Positions 1 through 10,869 of a DNA stretch of 64,000 nucleotides are shown piece by piece. The stretch spans positions 169,534 to 233,533 of the forward strand of contig BDDD01001381.1 in the NCBI GenBank assembly GCA_001972305.1, written 5' to 3'. The notes under the pieces are model-generated. The model did no database searches and was not told the DNA's origin. It saw only the letters and a list, made by a program, of their open reading frames with translations. Numbering within the stretch: the first letter of the stretch is position 1; every line of letters begins with the position of its first letter. A program made the translations under genes and the position numbers. This stretch comes from Cephalotus follicularis. Lineage: Eukaryota > Streptophyta > Magnoliopsida > Oxalidales > Cephalotaceae.

Positions 1-1671
1 CTCACTTGTTGTTGTCATGGTTAGATAGCTATGTAAACATACTGATTTTTGGTGTAATACATACTGTCAAACATGCAATATGGAATTATAGTCTGGATTG
101 TTGGAGATTGTTGAAGTTGAAAGTGTTGGAACTCAAAGAGAAGAATCAATCCTAATTGATTATGGGATAGCAATTGAGGTAGGGGTTTTGACATGTTTTT
201 GAAGACAGTATGTATATCATGTCTGGATAGTTACTATATGATGCATGTTGATGATTGGGTTGAATTAAATTGTGAGCATGCATACTCTATTTCTGTTTGT
301 TATTGCCTGTTAATTTTCTGGGCACAATAGTCGACTGTGAAGGACAAACAGTTGACCACTCAATGTAAACAGCCGACTGTTAATCACAAACAGTCGACTA
401 CTCAATGTAACCAGTCGGCTATGCAAGTAAACAGTCGGCTGGCGACAAAAACAGTCAACTGTCAAGGGATATTTTGCTACTGATAGGTACTGTTTAGGCT
501 TAAATTGTATGTAATTACACTGGCCTCCATATGAGACGATTCTAACAATCAATCCTGGCCATATGTAGTTACATTTTTTGAGTTAAATGACTTATGCATT
601 CCTTGTGAGAATTGTGTAGAAGTGACTATGGTTGTGCTATTGATCATTTGTTTGAATCCTTGAATTACTATTGTGCATACTGTTATGCTACTGTATAAAT
701 ACTATTGTTTCACTTAATTCAAGGATTTTAACCAACTAAGTGATATATGCACAAATAAGGATTTCAGTTATGGTTTTCAAAATGAAAACTTACTGTTAAT
801 GATTTACTGTATCCTCCAAAAGATAGGTACTGTTCATGAATTGTTTAAATGTTTTCTAGAATAAAACTATTGCCATATTACACATATATATGTAATATCA
901 CTATTTGAATTGATTGTCTATGCTAATTGCCGGTAGTCAAGTGATAGGAGATATCACTGACTACGGGGGAGGTCCTAGGTGACAGGAGTTGGCTAGAGCT
1001 TCCACCAAACTTATCTGCAATGTAGATATTGATTGTTACCTGCCCGCTAAATACCGGCAGAATTGTTACCTGATCTATCATCTTCGGAGTGTAGGGTGAT
1101 AGTTAGGTGGTGCGTAGTTGGTGCTAGGAGTTAGCAACATGTGACACCCAACCATTGTACTGATTGATTGTACCCTTGTGCGGTATTCTTTATAATTGAA
1201 CTGATTGTAGTCACTTGGCATGATTGATTTTATATATATATATATATTGTTTTCAAAATAAACTGTCATGTATGTTTACATTTATATATTCTTTCTCATG
1301 CATTATTCCTACTTAGCCGAGTGAGGACAAAGGCTAACCCCTGCAATTTCAGATTGACGTAGGGGTTTGGGAAAGGCTACTGAAGCTTATTGGAGAGAGC
1401 TTCTGTTTTAAATTAAGGTTGTTACTTTAAGATGTCAAGTTGTATTGTAATAAATCATACTTCGTTCGTTGTTTTTACATTTCAGATATGTAATTATAAC
1501 CTTGTGTTGTACTTAAAAGCACGTAGTATGGGCTGCGTACGGATAATTTTAATAATCCGGTTATGGAATGCTTCCGCTTTTGATTAATGGATCTTGATTA
1601 ATTGTTGAATGTTGGATTATTATAACTGATATCTTTATATATGTTGTTAAAATGAAAAACGGGGTGTGACA
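1..1671 (+). repeat. Ty3/gypsy-type LTR (3' part, start outside or lost)
   Basis: No coding potential is seen. The block is AT-rich and ends at 1671 in ...GGGGTGTGACA, the terminal form of Tekay/Del-type LTRs, and a reverse transcriptase reading frame begins at once after it. A (TA)n run lies at 1231-1246. A TCGA-centred repeat array lies at 328-463. No PBS follows the LTR end, so the join to the RT fragment is a rearrangement. Family assignment rests on the terminus and on the neighbouring chromovirus RT; the left end of the LTR is not visible. Confidence 0.5.
328..463. repeat. Array of ACAGTCGACTGT-like near-palindromes
   Basis: Seven units of about 12 bp, spaced roughly 18-25 bp apart, share the form ACAGTCGACTGT with variants (GTTGAC, GCCGAC, GTCGGC, GTCAAC). 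Each is a perfect or near palindrome with a TCGA-type centre. The array lies inside LTR-like DNA and resembles, in design but not in flanking letters, the AAAGACATCGACGTCTTT arrays in the other LTRs of this window. Confidence 0.75.
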
Positions 1672-2235
1672 GAGCTGGTTTTGTTTGTGAAAAAGAAGGA
1701 TGGTTCTATGAGGTCGTGTATTGATTACAGGGAGCTGAATCGGATCACTATCATAAATAAATATCCTTTACCTAGGATTGATGACCTGTTTGATCAACTC
1801 CAAGGTGAGATGTATTTTTCTAAGATTGATTTGAGGTCCGGGTATCATCAACTGCGGATAAAAGATGAGGATGTATCTAAGACGGCTTTTCACACACGGT
1901 ATGGGAATTACAAGTTCCTAGTGATGCCTTTCGGACTTACTAATGCAACAGTGGTCATCATGGATTTGATGAACCGAGTTTTTCATGAGTACCTAGATAA
2001 GTTCATCATTGTGTTCATTGATGATATTCTGGTGTATTCAAAGTCGAAGGAAGAGCATTAAGAGCAGCTTCGCACTGTGTTGGGGATTCTGAGGAAGAAT
2101 CAGTTATACGCGAAGTTCTCTAAATACGAGTTCTGGTTGGAGCAGGTGGAATTTTTGGGCCACGTGGTTTCTATTGAAGGCATTAGTGTGGATCCTGCAA
2201 AAGTTGAGGCTATTACTAATTGGCCAAGACCTACT
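1672..2235 (+). pseudogene. Chromovirus (Tekay/Del-type) reverse transcriptase fragment
   Basis: Fragment of a Ty3/gypsy pol polyprotein that would copy element RNA into DNA. It opens inside the RT domain at [11 protein letters not shown], continues through [18 protein letters not shown] and MPFGLTNA, and carries the catalytic FIDD at about codon 117 ([10 protein letters not shown]). An in-frame TAA at 2059-2061 follows SKEEH; the same frame then continues through [12 protein letters not shown] and FLGHVVS to NWPRPT near 2235. PR, RNase H and integrase are absent. The left edge abuts an LTR end with no PBS and the right edge passes into another LTR through a 15-bp repeat. It is dead: truncated on both sides and stopped. 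Confidence 0.9.
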
Positions 2236-2254
2236 TTTGTTGAAGGCATTAGTG
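2174..2254 (+). repeat. 15-bp direct repeat at the RT/LTR breakpoint
   Basis: TTGAAGGCATTAGTG occurs at 2174-2188, inside the RT frame, and again at 2240-2254, where RT homology stops and LTR-like sequence starts. The second copy is not expected in an RT at that place, which suggests template switching or repair synthesis with a locally copied filler. Confidence 0.7.
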
Positions 2255-2950
2255 CCGTACACGTCGTTCCGTCGGAGCATGTGGGTGTCGCGAACCCCTT
2301 GCATATATATACTCGGATACTCGGATTCTCTGTATGGAATTATGATTCAAATATTTATGATATTCAGATTTTGAAATTTGGATATTTATGATATTTTGAA
2401 CTCGGATAATTATGAAACTCGGATATTTATGAAATTCGGATATTTGTGTTATTTACAATTGTTTTATATGAATATTCTGTTTTATTTTATGAAGAATATT
2501 AAATCATTTATGCATAAGATTTTCTAATTTTAAAGTTCAGATACTTTTCTATTCTTTTAAAATTATCGTTTAATGTTTTACATTCTATATCCGTACTAAG
2601 GTTTGCTCAGCCGCATTTTTGTTTTCCATGCGGTAGGTTATCAGGAGCATCCAAGGAATGTGCGATGAGAGGTGTACCTTATGTCAGAGGATTATTTAGG
2701 AGTCTGATCCTGCTAAGTTTATTTCTGTCTTCTGGTCATGTGTAGACCAGTATTATGAAAACTATATTTTGAACTTGGAATTTATGTTAAGGATTATTTT
2801 ATTCTGTCTTCAGATTTTAGACCACCACGTTATTTGAAATAAGATTGATTTATGTTTTTGATTCATAAGGTTATGCTTTTGTCTTCATGTTTTGATAAGT
2901 TATGTTATGATATGTCCTGTAAGCACTCCCAACCCTTCGGGGGTGTTATA
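2255..2950 (+). repeat. Ty3/gypsy LTR tail (3' part)
   Basis: Non-coding, AT-rich sequence ending at 2950 in CTTCGGGGGTGTTATA, a slightly mutated form of the GGGGTGTTACA end of plant chromovirus LTRs. The middle has several ACTCGGATA-type short repeats (about 2311-2440). The start of the LTR is not present because the block begins at a rearrangement point. No PBS follows; the next sequence belongs to a Tat accessory gene. Confidence 0.55.
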
Positions 2951-2955
2951 GAGGG

Positions 2956-4853
2956 TATTACTTCAAATCCAGTCATAGGTCAAAAAAGCTACTGGTGGAT
3001 CCTACAAAATCCACAAAGGGTTGGAGAAGGAGATATTTCTTGGTCTAGAACCTTCCCGGGTTCACCCCGTGCCCGTGGTCGGAGACACTAGACATCTAAT
3101 GTCTCAATAAGAGGTCAGACCTTACTATTACCGAGTCGGCCGACCTGGAAAGGCTCTCGGCTCTGCAGCCCATGGGCTTGAACCATACCGTCTGGGAGGA
3201 TCATCTTCATCAGCACGGTATAAGCATGACACCTAGTTGACGACACCGACTGGAAAAAGAAGAAGAGATCCCCCTTGGGAAAGAGAGAGAATATTTATAA
3301 CATCCGAGATGAACCCAAGGCTCGACCCTTGGCCGAGGGAGAAAGCTGTGTAAATCCTTCGTCTCCTCCGTATTTGACTTATGTATTTCTTTCATTTACT
3401 AACTGCTTTTTGCTGTGCTTTTGATTCTCTGTCTGTTGTGATTCTTTGTAGCGATGGGTCCTCGGCGTGATGTGAATGCTATCTTGAAGGTTAGCAAGGC
3501 CAAAAGGGTACAAGTTGTTGCTGAGGGAACTAAACAGAAGGTAAAAGCTGCAAATCCTGAGAGGGGGCCTGACTCTGCCGCTGAGGCCAAGAAAAAGACC
3601 GAGTCAAGCAAACGGCCCGTGGATGAGCTTCCTACAAAGGATCTTCCCCCTCATCCACCCAAGAAACACAAGGGTAGGAAAGAAATTGGAAGCTCTTCTC
3701 ACGGCCGAGGATCCATTCCATCTGCTGAAACCTCTCAGGGACAAATCCAACTCGGGGCTTCTTGGGAACTTAATGAAATGATAGACGAGTTGGATGGACT
3801 GGGTATCTGAATACTCCCTGGGTTCCCTTGGAGCTTAGTTGGCTATTCATACTGCAGTCCAAGCTCCGAGCCAAAAAGGGCTGGACCAACTAGATTCTCA
3901 TCAACCACTGCCTTCGGAGCAATATTAGGGTAAGCAGTCTCCTCAGTTTCCTTTTGAATGTGTTCTCAGATTTCCCTTTGACACTTGATTTTTTTCTGGT
4001 AGGCTCTGAATGATAATGAGTTGATGGTGGAAAACTTCTCGTCTATTCTTGAGCAGAATGACAAGCTAATGGAAAAAATGGCAGAGCTTAAGGAGACTGT
4101 GGACTTGGACAAAACTCGGTTGGAGGAGGTGCTCAGGGCCAAGGAGTCCGTCAACGAGGAGAAGAAACAGGCCGTTGAGGCCTTGGAAAAAGAAAAGGCA
4201 GTGAGGACGAAGGTCAAAAAGGAATTCGTGCGGGTTGGCGAGATGTACCGGGGGCTAGAGAAAAAGTTCTCATCAAACCAGAGTAAGGAGGAAGCTCGGG
4301 TCAAAAAGGCAGTGGACAAGGCCCTTGAGGAGTTTAAGACTTAGGATGAACTCGGAACAATGATGGAGGCTACTGTGGAGGACTACAAGGCTTCCTCAAA
4401 TTTTGATGAGGAGGTTTTCAAGGAATCCGAGGAGTACTACCGTCAGGGCTTTTATTCATGTCAGAACTGGGTTTCGGCACTTCACCCCGAGGTTCCTTTG
4501 TCCGAGATCATTTGCTACCAAACCGCCAACAACTTTGACTTCCATCCCAAGGGCATCGAGGCGGAGGAGGAAAAGGCTAAACTTGCCTTAGAAGAGGAGG
4601 CTATCCTGCTCGGGAAGAGGGTGAGACACAAAAGACTGGGTCCCCGGATCTGGTCATCTTACCTTCGGATCCTACCGTGGTCACTCCTTCATTACCTCCT
4701 CCCTAGGACCCTAAAGTCCCACTGCCTCATGTCTTGGATCCTGAGGTTCCTCAACCTCCTTTCACTGAACCATTCGCAGCTCCTATGCTAGTGGAAGAAC
4801 AAGAGCCCTCTCTTCCGGAGCCCTACTTTGTTGTTTTTGATTTGTCTAAGTGA
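2956..4853 (+). pseudogene. Decayed copy of the Tat accessory gene (Transposase_28-type N-domain, coiled coil)
   Basis: The same gene is seen more completely at 20812-23158. Here 2965-3100 matches the end of the N-terminal domain (KKLLV..TKS...W) but is out of frame. A likely intron spans about 3349-3451 (GTAAAT..TTGTAG). Exon 2 starts MGPRRDVNAILKVSKAKR and holds a basic PKKHKGRKE stretch. A second intron, 3930-4002, has GTAAG..GGTAG ends. Exon 3 encodes a charged, heptad-like coiled coil (about 4021-4344), an in-frame TAG at 4342-4344, then an EEYYRQGFYSCQNW segment and a stop at 4851-4853. The role of the protein is unknown; family members are catalogued as 'putative gypsy-type transposon' protein. 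The 5' half of the gene is replaced by the LTR tail at 2255-2950. Element identity (Tat) is inferred from the paired copy. Confidence 0.75.
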
Positions 4854-5451
4854 CTTGTATTTCTCTTTTTGCAATGTAATTCCTTTTTTGGTTAATAAAA
4901 TACAAGAGTTTTTGGAAGCTCAGATCTTTTCTTTTTGATCTTCTATGCTTTTTACCTTGTATACTTGAGCTCTACACGAGCACTTACAATTCCCTTAGGA
5001 ATATTTTGGTTCGAATAATAGAACTTGTGCTTCATTTGAGCACTGTAACCCCCTTAAGGATTTTAACTTAGTCTATTTTATAGACTTTTTGTATTGTGGT
5101 CTTACGATTTTCAGACCAGATTACCTAAGCTTTCTAGTCCCCGTAGGAAACTTTGTATAAAAAGAGCTTAGGCAAATAGACTTGGCCTTTACGAGTTCTT
5201 AAGTGTTCGTATCCCAAGTTTTAGGACTGATTAGACAAATTCTTATGGGTTTGCCGAGCAAGATCTCATCTGATAGGATTTTTCCTGACCAGGTTGTCTG
5301 AGATTGCAGCACTCGTGGGGACACTTATTTCAAAGTGATCAGTCCAACGAACTTGATCGTTACGAGTTCTTATGGATTCGCCTATCAAGACACGATATTG
5401 GTTTGGTAGGACAAATTCTCATGGAATTGCGGACCTGTGTTTGTTGGATTA
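4854..5451 (+). repeat. Tat spacer downstream of the accessory gene, two tandem ~185-bp units
   Basis: No gene. Two related units each run from an ACCAG(A/G)TT..C motif through a hairpin-prone part (GAGCTTAGG, GTGATCAGTCC) to an ACGAGTTCTTA(A/T)G motif; they cover about 5114-5270 and 5285-5440. The same block occurs at 18600-18960 and 23400-23780, always after an accessory gene copy. It stops at 5451 where a different LTR-like block starts. Confidence 0.7.
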
Positions 5452-6725
5452 GGGGTGTCCCTATATGCCACGATATGACTCGTTTGTATATAAACACTCT
5501 TGATTTAATGCAATTCTGAATTCCTTTTATATTCTATGTGCATCTTTATATATTGGCAAGGCTATGTTGTTCATCCCAACCAACCAAAAGGAACAGACTA
5601 ATTATACGTAATTAACTGTATGCCATAATAGCAACCCGTCACATCCAAAGGGTTGGATCTCTTGCTGAGTGGGCTATGAGAATGAGATCCTTATTCCTTG
5701 TGACAAATGTTCCAAGTCATAGGTTCACTTTCTTAAGGGCCATTGTTGAACCGTGAAGACTTGTCACGTGAAGCTTGCTCCCGGGTTAGCAGTGGAGATT
5801 GGTTATCTCGTAGCCAATTTGGGTAAACCCTAAAGCTAAATGTGAGGTGTATGCTAGAGAGCAGGACACTGGACTGACCCACCAATAGGAAACCTATTTG
5901 GATAGTCTATACCCAATGTCAATAGGATTCCTATGGTCTCGGTAGTGTATAGTCTATGGTGACTAGTAGGTCTATTGCCTGCATTGTCTCCTTTGATCTG
6001 AGCGGCTGACATGCATTGTGTGGTGACTGCTTGACTTTGATTTCTGCCTTCCCCAGCACTAGCCAGGTGCTGGCAAAAGGTCTTGTGGGAGCTGTATTGA
6101 GATGTATGGGCGAGTGCGAAAGATGGGATCGTCACACCCAGGCAGAGGGTGACTGGCTCTATTTGTCTATGTACGTTGCATACTTAAAAGTCCTGATCAT
6201 GCATACGTGGACTGGGAACGAGAGGTTTTCATGGGAGGTCTACCGATAGTCTCAGTGCGATCATAGATTCATAGCTCTCACAACACTACTAGGGGTGACA
6301 TTCATCCAAACCCTAGGCTATGATCGGAGCCATATATGATGAGGGAAACATGACACATATGCTGATGACTGGATAAAGTGAATGGCTATTCGGACCATGA
6401 TTGATAGATATGGTAATACACGGATCCGGAGGGTGACCGGTGCTCACACCGAGGGTGCTCTGATAGTCGGTGTACTATTAGAGTGCTCATACCAGATGAC
6501 GGGTTGCACTGAGAATTTATCATCATACCGAAGAACGACATGCTTTCGGGTCCTGCCTGACTTTGAACAGGTTGATATGTGGTAGGACACATATCATTTA
6601 GTGAAAAGACAACATCAGGGAAGATGTTGTTTGGCTAGTGAGTATTTCATTTGCATGGATTTAGGTCCCTGCAATGCCACGATGAAATATTCCATGCGAA
6701 GGCTTATTTGGAAATAAAAGAGATT
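5452..6725. other. Unidentified LTR-like block, no gene
   Basis: Starts TGTTGGATTAGGGG and ends ...AAAAGAGATTGTCA just before copia gag sequence, so both ends look like LTR termini (TG..CA). A TATATAAAC sequence near 5488 could be a TATA box. The flanks (GTGTT and TATTT) do not form a TSD. Open frames here are short and show no recognisable domain. I cannot place it in a family: it may be a solo LTR, an LTR with one flank deleted, or something else. Confidence 0.4.
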
Positions 6726-7317
6726 GTCATATTTTGAATTGCAAAATGCCTATGAGAAATTATATGTTGAATATGAAAGTGTTTGCTTGAAAAATAAGTC
6801 TCTAAAGAAAAATGCTATTTCTATGTCTAACGAATTAGAAATTCTAAAAAATGAAAATAACAAAAATGTGAATGAAATTGAATCTCTAAAGGATAAGAAT
6901 AGCTTCTATTTGAATGAGATTGACGTTTTAAATATTTCTTCAAAATTGACAAATGATTTTATAGAAGAAAATAAAAAACTAAAAATTGAGATTCATGCTT
7001 TGAAGAAATCTTTTTCAACCTTTTCAAATAGTAGTGCCAAATTGGATAATCTTTTAGGATTACAAAGATGTGTGTTTGACAAAGCCGGTCTTGGCTATAA
7101 AGAAATGAAAAATGTTAAACACTTTAACAATTTCTTTGTTAAGAAATTTGAACCTCAAATTGTTTGTAATTATTGTGGTAGATTAGGACATATATCTACC
7201 TCTTGCATTTTTAGAAATAACCTTTGCTATGGTAAAACTAGAAAGATATGGGTTCCTAAAGGAACTCTTGTGACTAACTTGCAAGGACCCAAGTTCAAAT
7301 GGGTACCAAAAACATAA
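6724..7317 (+). pseudogene. Ty1/copia (SIRE/Maximus-like) gag, C-terminal part
   Basis: About 197 codons of a copia gag. The first 110 residues are a Lys/Asn/Glu-rich coiled coil (FELQNAYEKLYVEYES onward). A CCHC zinc knuckle, CNYCGRLGHISTSC, follows at about residue 149 and would bind element RNA. The frame ends in KIWVPKGT..FKWVPKT*. The N-terminal half of gag and all of protease, integrase, RT and RNase H are missing: after the stop the sequence passes straight to the 3' non-coding region of the element. Long coiled coil plus single knuckle plus long 3' spacer fits the SIRE/Maximus lineage. The left edge is a breakpoint against the block ending at 6725. Confidence 0.85.
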
Positions 7318-7936
7318 ACCCTGTTTTTGTAAGTGTACTTGAAGTCAAGCTCAATATGTTCAAGTACATAACTTGGGGAGAAAGCCTTAGTTGAGGAGGA
7401 GGTATTGATATAATGTTGCTGATAATATTGCTTCTTTTAATCTAGTATCTTTTTATCCAATAATTGGTATCTCTCAAATTTTTTTTTATGATATTGATAT
7501 TTTAAACTTTAAAAGGATTTTATTTCAATTGGTATTCCTTTATTCTCATTTGATATCCCTTTAAAATTGTTTAATTGGTATGAATTCTTTGAAGTAGTCT
7601 TTTTGATGCTAACAAAAAGGGGGAGAATGCTTATGGAAAAATTGAGAGCCTATGCTAAGAGAATGCTCAATGCTTAAGGAAAAATTGATAGCTTATGCTT
7701 AGGGGGAAATAGATATGAAATGTGCTATTAATGATGAATATGTTAAGGGGGAGTTTATGGTAAAGCTAGATAAGATTTACTTGCATAAATCGTTATTTTG
7801 AAAAATGAAAATTAGATATCATATAAAGGGGGAGTATATCTAAAGTTATTATGTTGAAGAAAATCTTCTTGCTTTGAAATGTCGTGTATTTTTTCATAAT
7901 GAAGCAAATTTTTGTAATCATCAAAAAGAGGGAGAT
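7318..7936 (+). other. Copia 3' non-coding region with polypurine tract
   Basis: No gene. Contains several GGGGGAG purine blocks (about 7620, 7701, 7746, 7828), typical of SIRE-type 3' regions that carry repeated PPT-like tracts. The tract CAAAAAGAGGGAGAT at 7922-7936 lies directly before the LTR start and is the probable primer for plus-strand DNA. Confidence 0.75.
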
Positions 7937-8052
7937 TGTTGACTTTGAGTCTCAATTCTAAGTTTTAATGATTACAAATTTGCATTTAACATGTTTAGTT
8001 AATGTGCAAGATATTAGAAAGCTTCACATAAGGCAAAATATCAACTGCAAGC

Positions 8053-8515
8053 AAAAGACATCGACCCCTATTGCAAAAGATATCGACGCCTTTGATCCAG
8101 CAAAGTTACAGGCCACTTTTTTGTGAAAGACATCGATCCCTTTCAACAAAGACATCGACGTCTTTAGTGCCCAAAGTTACAGGTCAAATCTTAGTGAAGA
8201 CATCGATCCTTACAAGCAAAGACATCGACGTCCGTACTGAAGACATCGATCCCTTTACTAAGACATCGACGTCTTTCTAGACCAATCTGCCAAAGCCAGA
8301 AAAGACATCGACCCATGAAGAAGAAGTCAATGTGATGCTCATATATTCAAATGCCTGGACAGATTCCCAGTAAAGACATCGACGGCTTTAAAAAGACATC
8401 GACGTCTTTTTAAATGTTTGACCCTGGAATTAGGGAACGGCTAGTTAGCGCACTTACAACGGCTAGTAACAGTCAAAGACATCGACGCCTTTATGAAGAC
8501 ATCGATGTCTTTCTG
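8053..8515. repeat. 13-unit array of AAAGACATCGACGTCTTT-like palindromes in copia U3
   Basis: Units such as AAAGACATCGACGTCTTT (8146, 8392) and AAGACATCGATGTCTTT (8495) recur, often two units per 45-60 bp, with unrelated spacer DNA between them. The full consensus is an 18-bp perfect palindrome. Cores contain TCGA, and many also contain GACGTC, the C-box type core recognised by plant bZIP proteins. Upstream position relative to the TATA box fits a U3 enhancer; that role is inference. Confidence 0.85.
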
Positions 8516-8603
8516 CCAGCAGAGACAAAAACAAAGCTGCATCAACACATTTTTATATCCAAAATACCCAAGACTTTTACAACGGCTATAATCTGAAGAA
8601 AGC

Positions 8604-8611
8604 TATAAATA
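8604..8611 (+). promoter_or_regulatory. TATA box of the copia LTR
   Basis: TATAAATA about 575 bp before the LTR end and about 90 bp after the last palindrome unit; position fits the U3/R promoter of an LTR. Confidence 0.6.
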
Positions 8612-8834
8612 CAAGTCAAGAAACAAGATTTAAATGACTTTTGGAAAAACTTTTGATCATCTAACATCCAAGCTAAACTTGCATATCTACAAAAGAACAA
8701 CAAGCTAGAGTTTTACACTTTTATATCCAAAGCTTGTAACTAGCTATCACTTTCATATCCAACCTTTAAGAGGTCTTTGTAAACACAAAACCAATCCTTT
8801 CATCATTCATTGTAAAAGAGGGGAGTAAACCCTT

Positions 8835-8927
8835 GTAAGGTGTTTGATTGATTTGCACCCGGAACCCAAAATCAAGTGTAAGGTGTTTGATTGATTTGCA
8901 CCCGGAACCCAAAATCAAGTGTAAGGT
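8835..8927 (+). repeat. 43-bp tandem repeat inside the copia LTR
   Basis: Units start at 8835, 8878 and (partial, diverging) 8921; each begins GTAAGGTG and holds TTTGCACCCGGAACCCAAAA. Likely slippage product in the transcribed part of the LTR. Confidence 0.85.
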
Positions 8928-9181
8928 GATTTGCTTTGATTTGGACCCGTAAGCTGAAAATCAAAGGTTGCTAGTGGTATCTAGTAGAATCTCAAGGGGT
9001 TCTTGAGAAAGTGGACGTAGGCACGAATTTTGCCGAACCACTATAAATCGTTTGCACACTCTCTATCCCTTATCTCTTTAATTTACTTGTTCTTGTGTGC
9101 TTGTTTATATTCATAGTTTAATTTGTTAATTCCGCAAACAAATTTACTTTTTTAAGGTTGCCATATATAGTTTCCAACAAG

Positions 9182-9193
9182 TGGTATCAGAGA
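9182..9193 (+). other. Primer-binding site (tRNA-iMet type)
   Basis: TGGTATCAGAGA lies two bases after the LTR end. It matches the canonical plant copia PBS complementary to the 3' end of initiator methionine tRNA. Confidence 0.9.
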
Positions 9194-9234
9194 GGTTATC
9201 TCATAATTCTTAATTGTTAGAGGTATAAAGGTCC

Positions 9235-9480
9235 ATGGCAAACCAAATGAATCTAAACATAGGATTAGAAGGTTCCTCCATTACTAGACCTTCGTTCTTT
9301 GACGAAAATAACTATAGTTTTTGGAAGACTAGGATGACTATTTTTCTACAATCCCTTGACTACCAATTGTGGCATACAATTGTTAATGGACCTAGGATGC
9401 CCACAAGAACAATAGAAGGAGTAGTCTCTCCTAAACCTGAAAATGAATATAATGATAATGATTTTAGGATGCTCCTAAGG
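9235..9480 (+). pseudogene. Ty1/copia gag, N-terminal fragment
   Basis: Starts at an ATG 42 bp after the PBS, in the normal position for copia gag. The first about 80 residues contain the family signature F-x-x-x-N-Y-x-F-W-K-x-R-M (FDENNYSFWKTRM) followed by FLQSLDYQLW. Homology ends near 9476, where the frame runs directly into a second copy of the LTR tail through a short AAGGTG match. The rest of gag and all of pol are missing here. Nothing after about residue 80 is real protein. Confidence 0.85.
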
Positions 9481-9734
9481 TGGTTTGCTTTGATTTGCAC
9501 CCGTAAGCCGAAAATCAAAGGTTGCTAGTGGTATCTAGTGGAATCTCAAGGGGTTCTTGAGAAAGTGGATCTTAGGCACGGATTTTGCCGAACCACTATA
9601 AATCGTTTGCACACTCTATATCCCTTATCTCTTTAATTTACTTGTTCTTGTGTGCTTGTTTATATTCATAGTTTAATTTGTTAATTCCGTAAACAAATTT
9701 ACTTGTTTAAGGTTGCCATATATAGTTTCCAACA
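9476..9734 (+). repeat. Copia LTR tail (second copy, 3' 259 bp)
   Basis: Nearly identical to 8922-9179, from AAGGTG(A/G)TTTGCTTTGATTTG to ..TTTCCAACA. It starts at a deletion junction in the gag frame and is not followed by a PBS, so it is the remnant of a 3' LTR. Confidence 0.9.
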
Positions 9735-10462
9735 GTACGCGTCGACGCCTATCGCCTACGCGTCGACGCCTGTGTCACCTGGTGCGTTAAAGCAGCCTTT
9801 TTCAAGCCTCCTTTCACAACTCAAACGTCATAGTAGGTGGAGATAACTTGCATACTGCTTCTTATCTTTACCTAGAGTGATTTAGACTATGTTTAAACAC
9901 TTGGCCTTCATCCTCCTCATACGTGGCTTGAGGATTCGCTTGGAGGAGCTTGGGTTTTTGAGGACAAAGTGTAGAGGGCGCTACCTTGAAGGAATGAATC
10001 TTCACCTCTGGTAAGAATCCGTTTTCTTCTCCCTCTTATGGCGCCATGGTAGTGGGTCTTGATGTGGGTGTGTGAAACCCTTACCAAAACCTCCATAGTT
10101 CCCTTGAGTTGTTTTTTGTTTCATCTCTTATGGTTAGGGATGATGTGGGTGAGGGTTGATAGGGCTATGGCTAGGGGTTTGTGTGTTATACCTTGTGAGC
10201 CATTGTTAGTGTCCAATCCTAAGGTTTATGGAAACCCTAGCTTTATCAACCCGTTATGCCCAATGCTTGTGTTTATGGTTTCGGCTTAATTGGATGTTAA
10301 TTAGATGTTCCTTGGCAGTTATTGGGACCTTTTGGACTTAGCTTAGGGCATCCCATTGCTTGGGGATTAACCAATTGAGAGAATTTTAAAGTTAATCAAC
10401 CCTTAGCCCCTAAGTCTAAATTGTAAAGTCTTCAGCTGTGCTCGGGCCGAGCGTTTCCAACA
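9735..10462. other. Unidentified block between copia LTR and Tat element 1
   Basis: No gene is supported. It opens with two ACGCGTCGACGCC units (9737-9770), again TCGA-centred, and ends ..GTTTCCAACA at 10462, like a copia LTR end. It could be a fragment of another LTR; an open frame at 10059-10289 has no recognisable domain. Confidence 0.35.
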
Positions 10463-10869
10463 GTGTTTTCTCCCTTGGGAGTCTTTTGTGCCCCTCGGAT
10501 GGGAGTCTATAGTGCCCCTTGGAAAGAGTCTTTAGTGCTCCTTGAGACCTCATTCTGTTCGAGACTTTAGTCTGTATTTGCTTTACTCCCTCAGGAGTTT
10601 GTATATTTTTTTGAGACTTAGAGAGCTCAAATCTTGTATTAAGGTCTGCTCTCTAATTGCTCCCCTTGGGAGCATGGTCAAACAAACTTTTATTAAAACT
10701 TCTTGATCGAGGGAGTTGATCAGTGGCTGTTCAAAGGTTTAAGGACATGAGCATTGGGCCTCCGGTCCCTTGAAAACTTGAAACTTGAAATCTTGAACAT
10801 ACTTTTGAGTGAAAAATTGAATTTTATTGACATACTTCAATTTGTACAACTTACAAGTCACTGATAGTA

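Larger units (their letters stand above)
7937..9179 (+). repeat. Complete Ty1/copia LTR (1243 bp)
   Basis: Begins TGTTGAC after the polypurine tract and ends ..TTTCCAACA, followed by a tRNA-iMet PBS. U3 carries 13 TCGA-centred palindrome units (8053-8515); a TATAAATA box lies at 8604-8611. A 43-bp unit is tandemly repeated at 8835-8920 with a partial third copy. The same LTR tail occurs at 9476-9734 and a related LTR starts at 63106. It has gag C-terminal sequence on its left and gag N-terminal sequence on its right, so it serves as both 3' and 5' LTR of a collapsed tandem. Confidence 0.9.

Noticed and set aside
8071-8280. Open frame rich in KTSTSL-like repeats
   Set aside because: It is the translated palindrome array; the same pattern appears on both strands and in unrelated LTRs (26482-26846, 46809-47091).
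8053-8515. CRISPR-like array (short palindromic repeats with unique spacers)
   Set aside because: Plant LTR context, imperfect units, uneven spacing and no cas genes; it is a U3 repeat array.
10059-10289. 76-codon open frame in the unidentified block
   Set aside because: No domain, no promoter context, and no related copy in the window.
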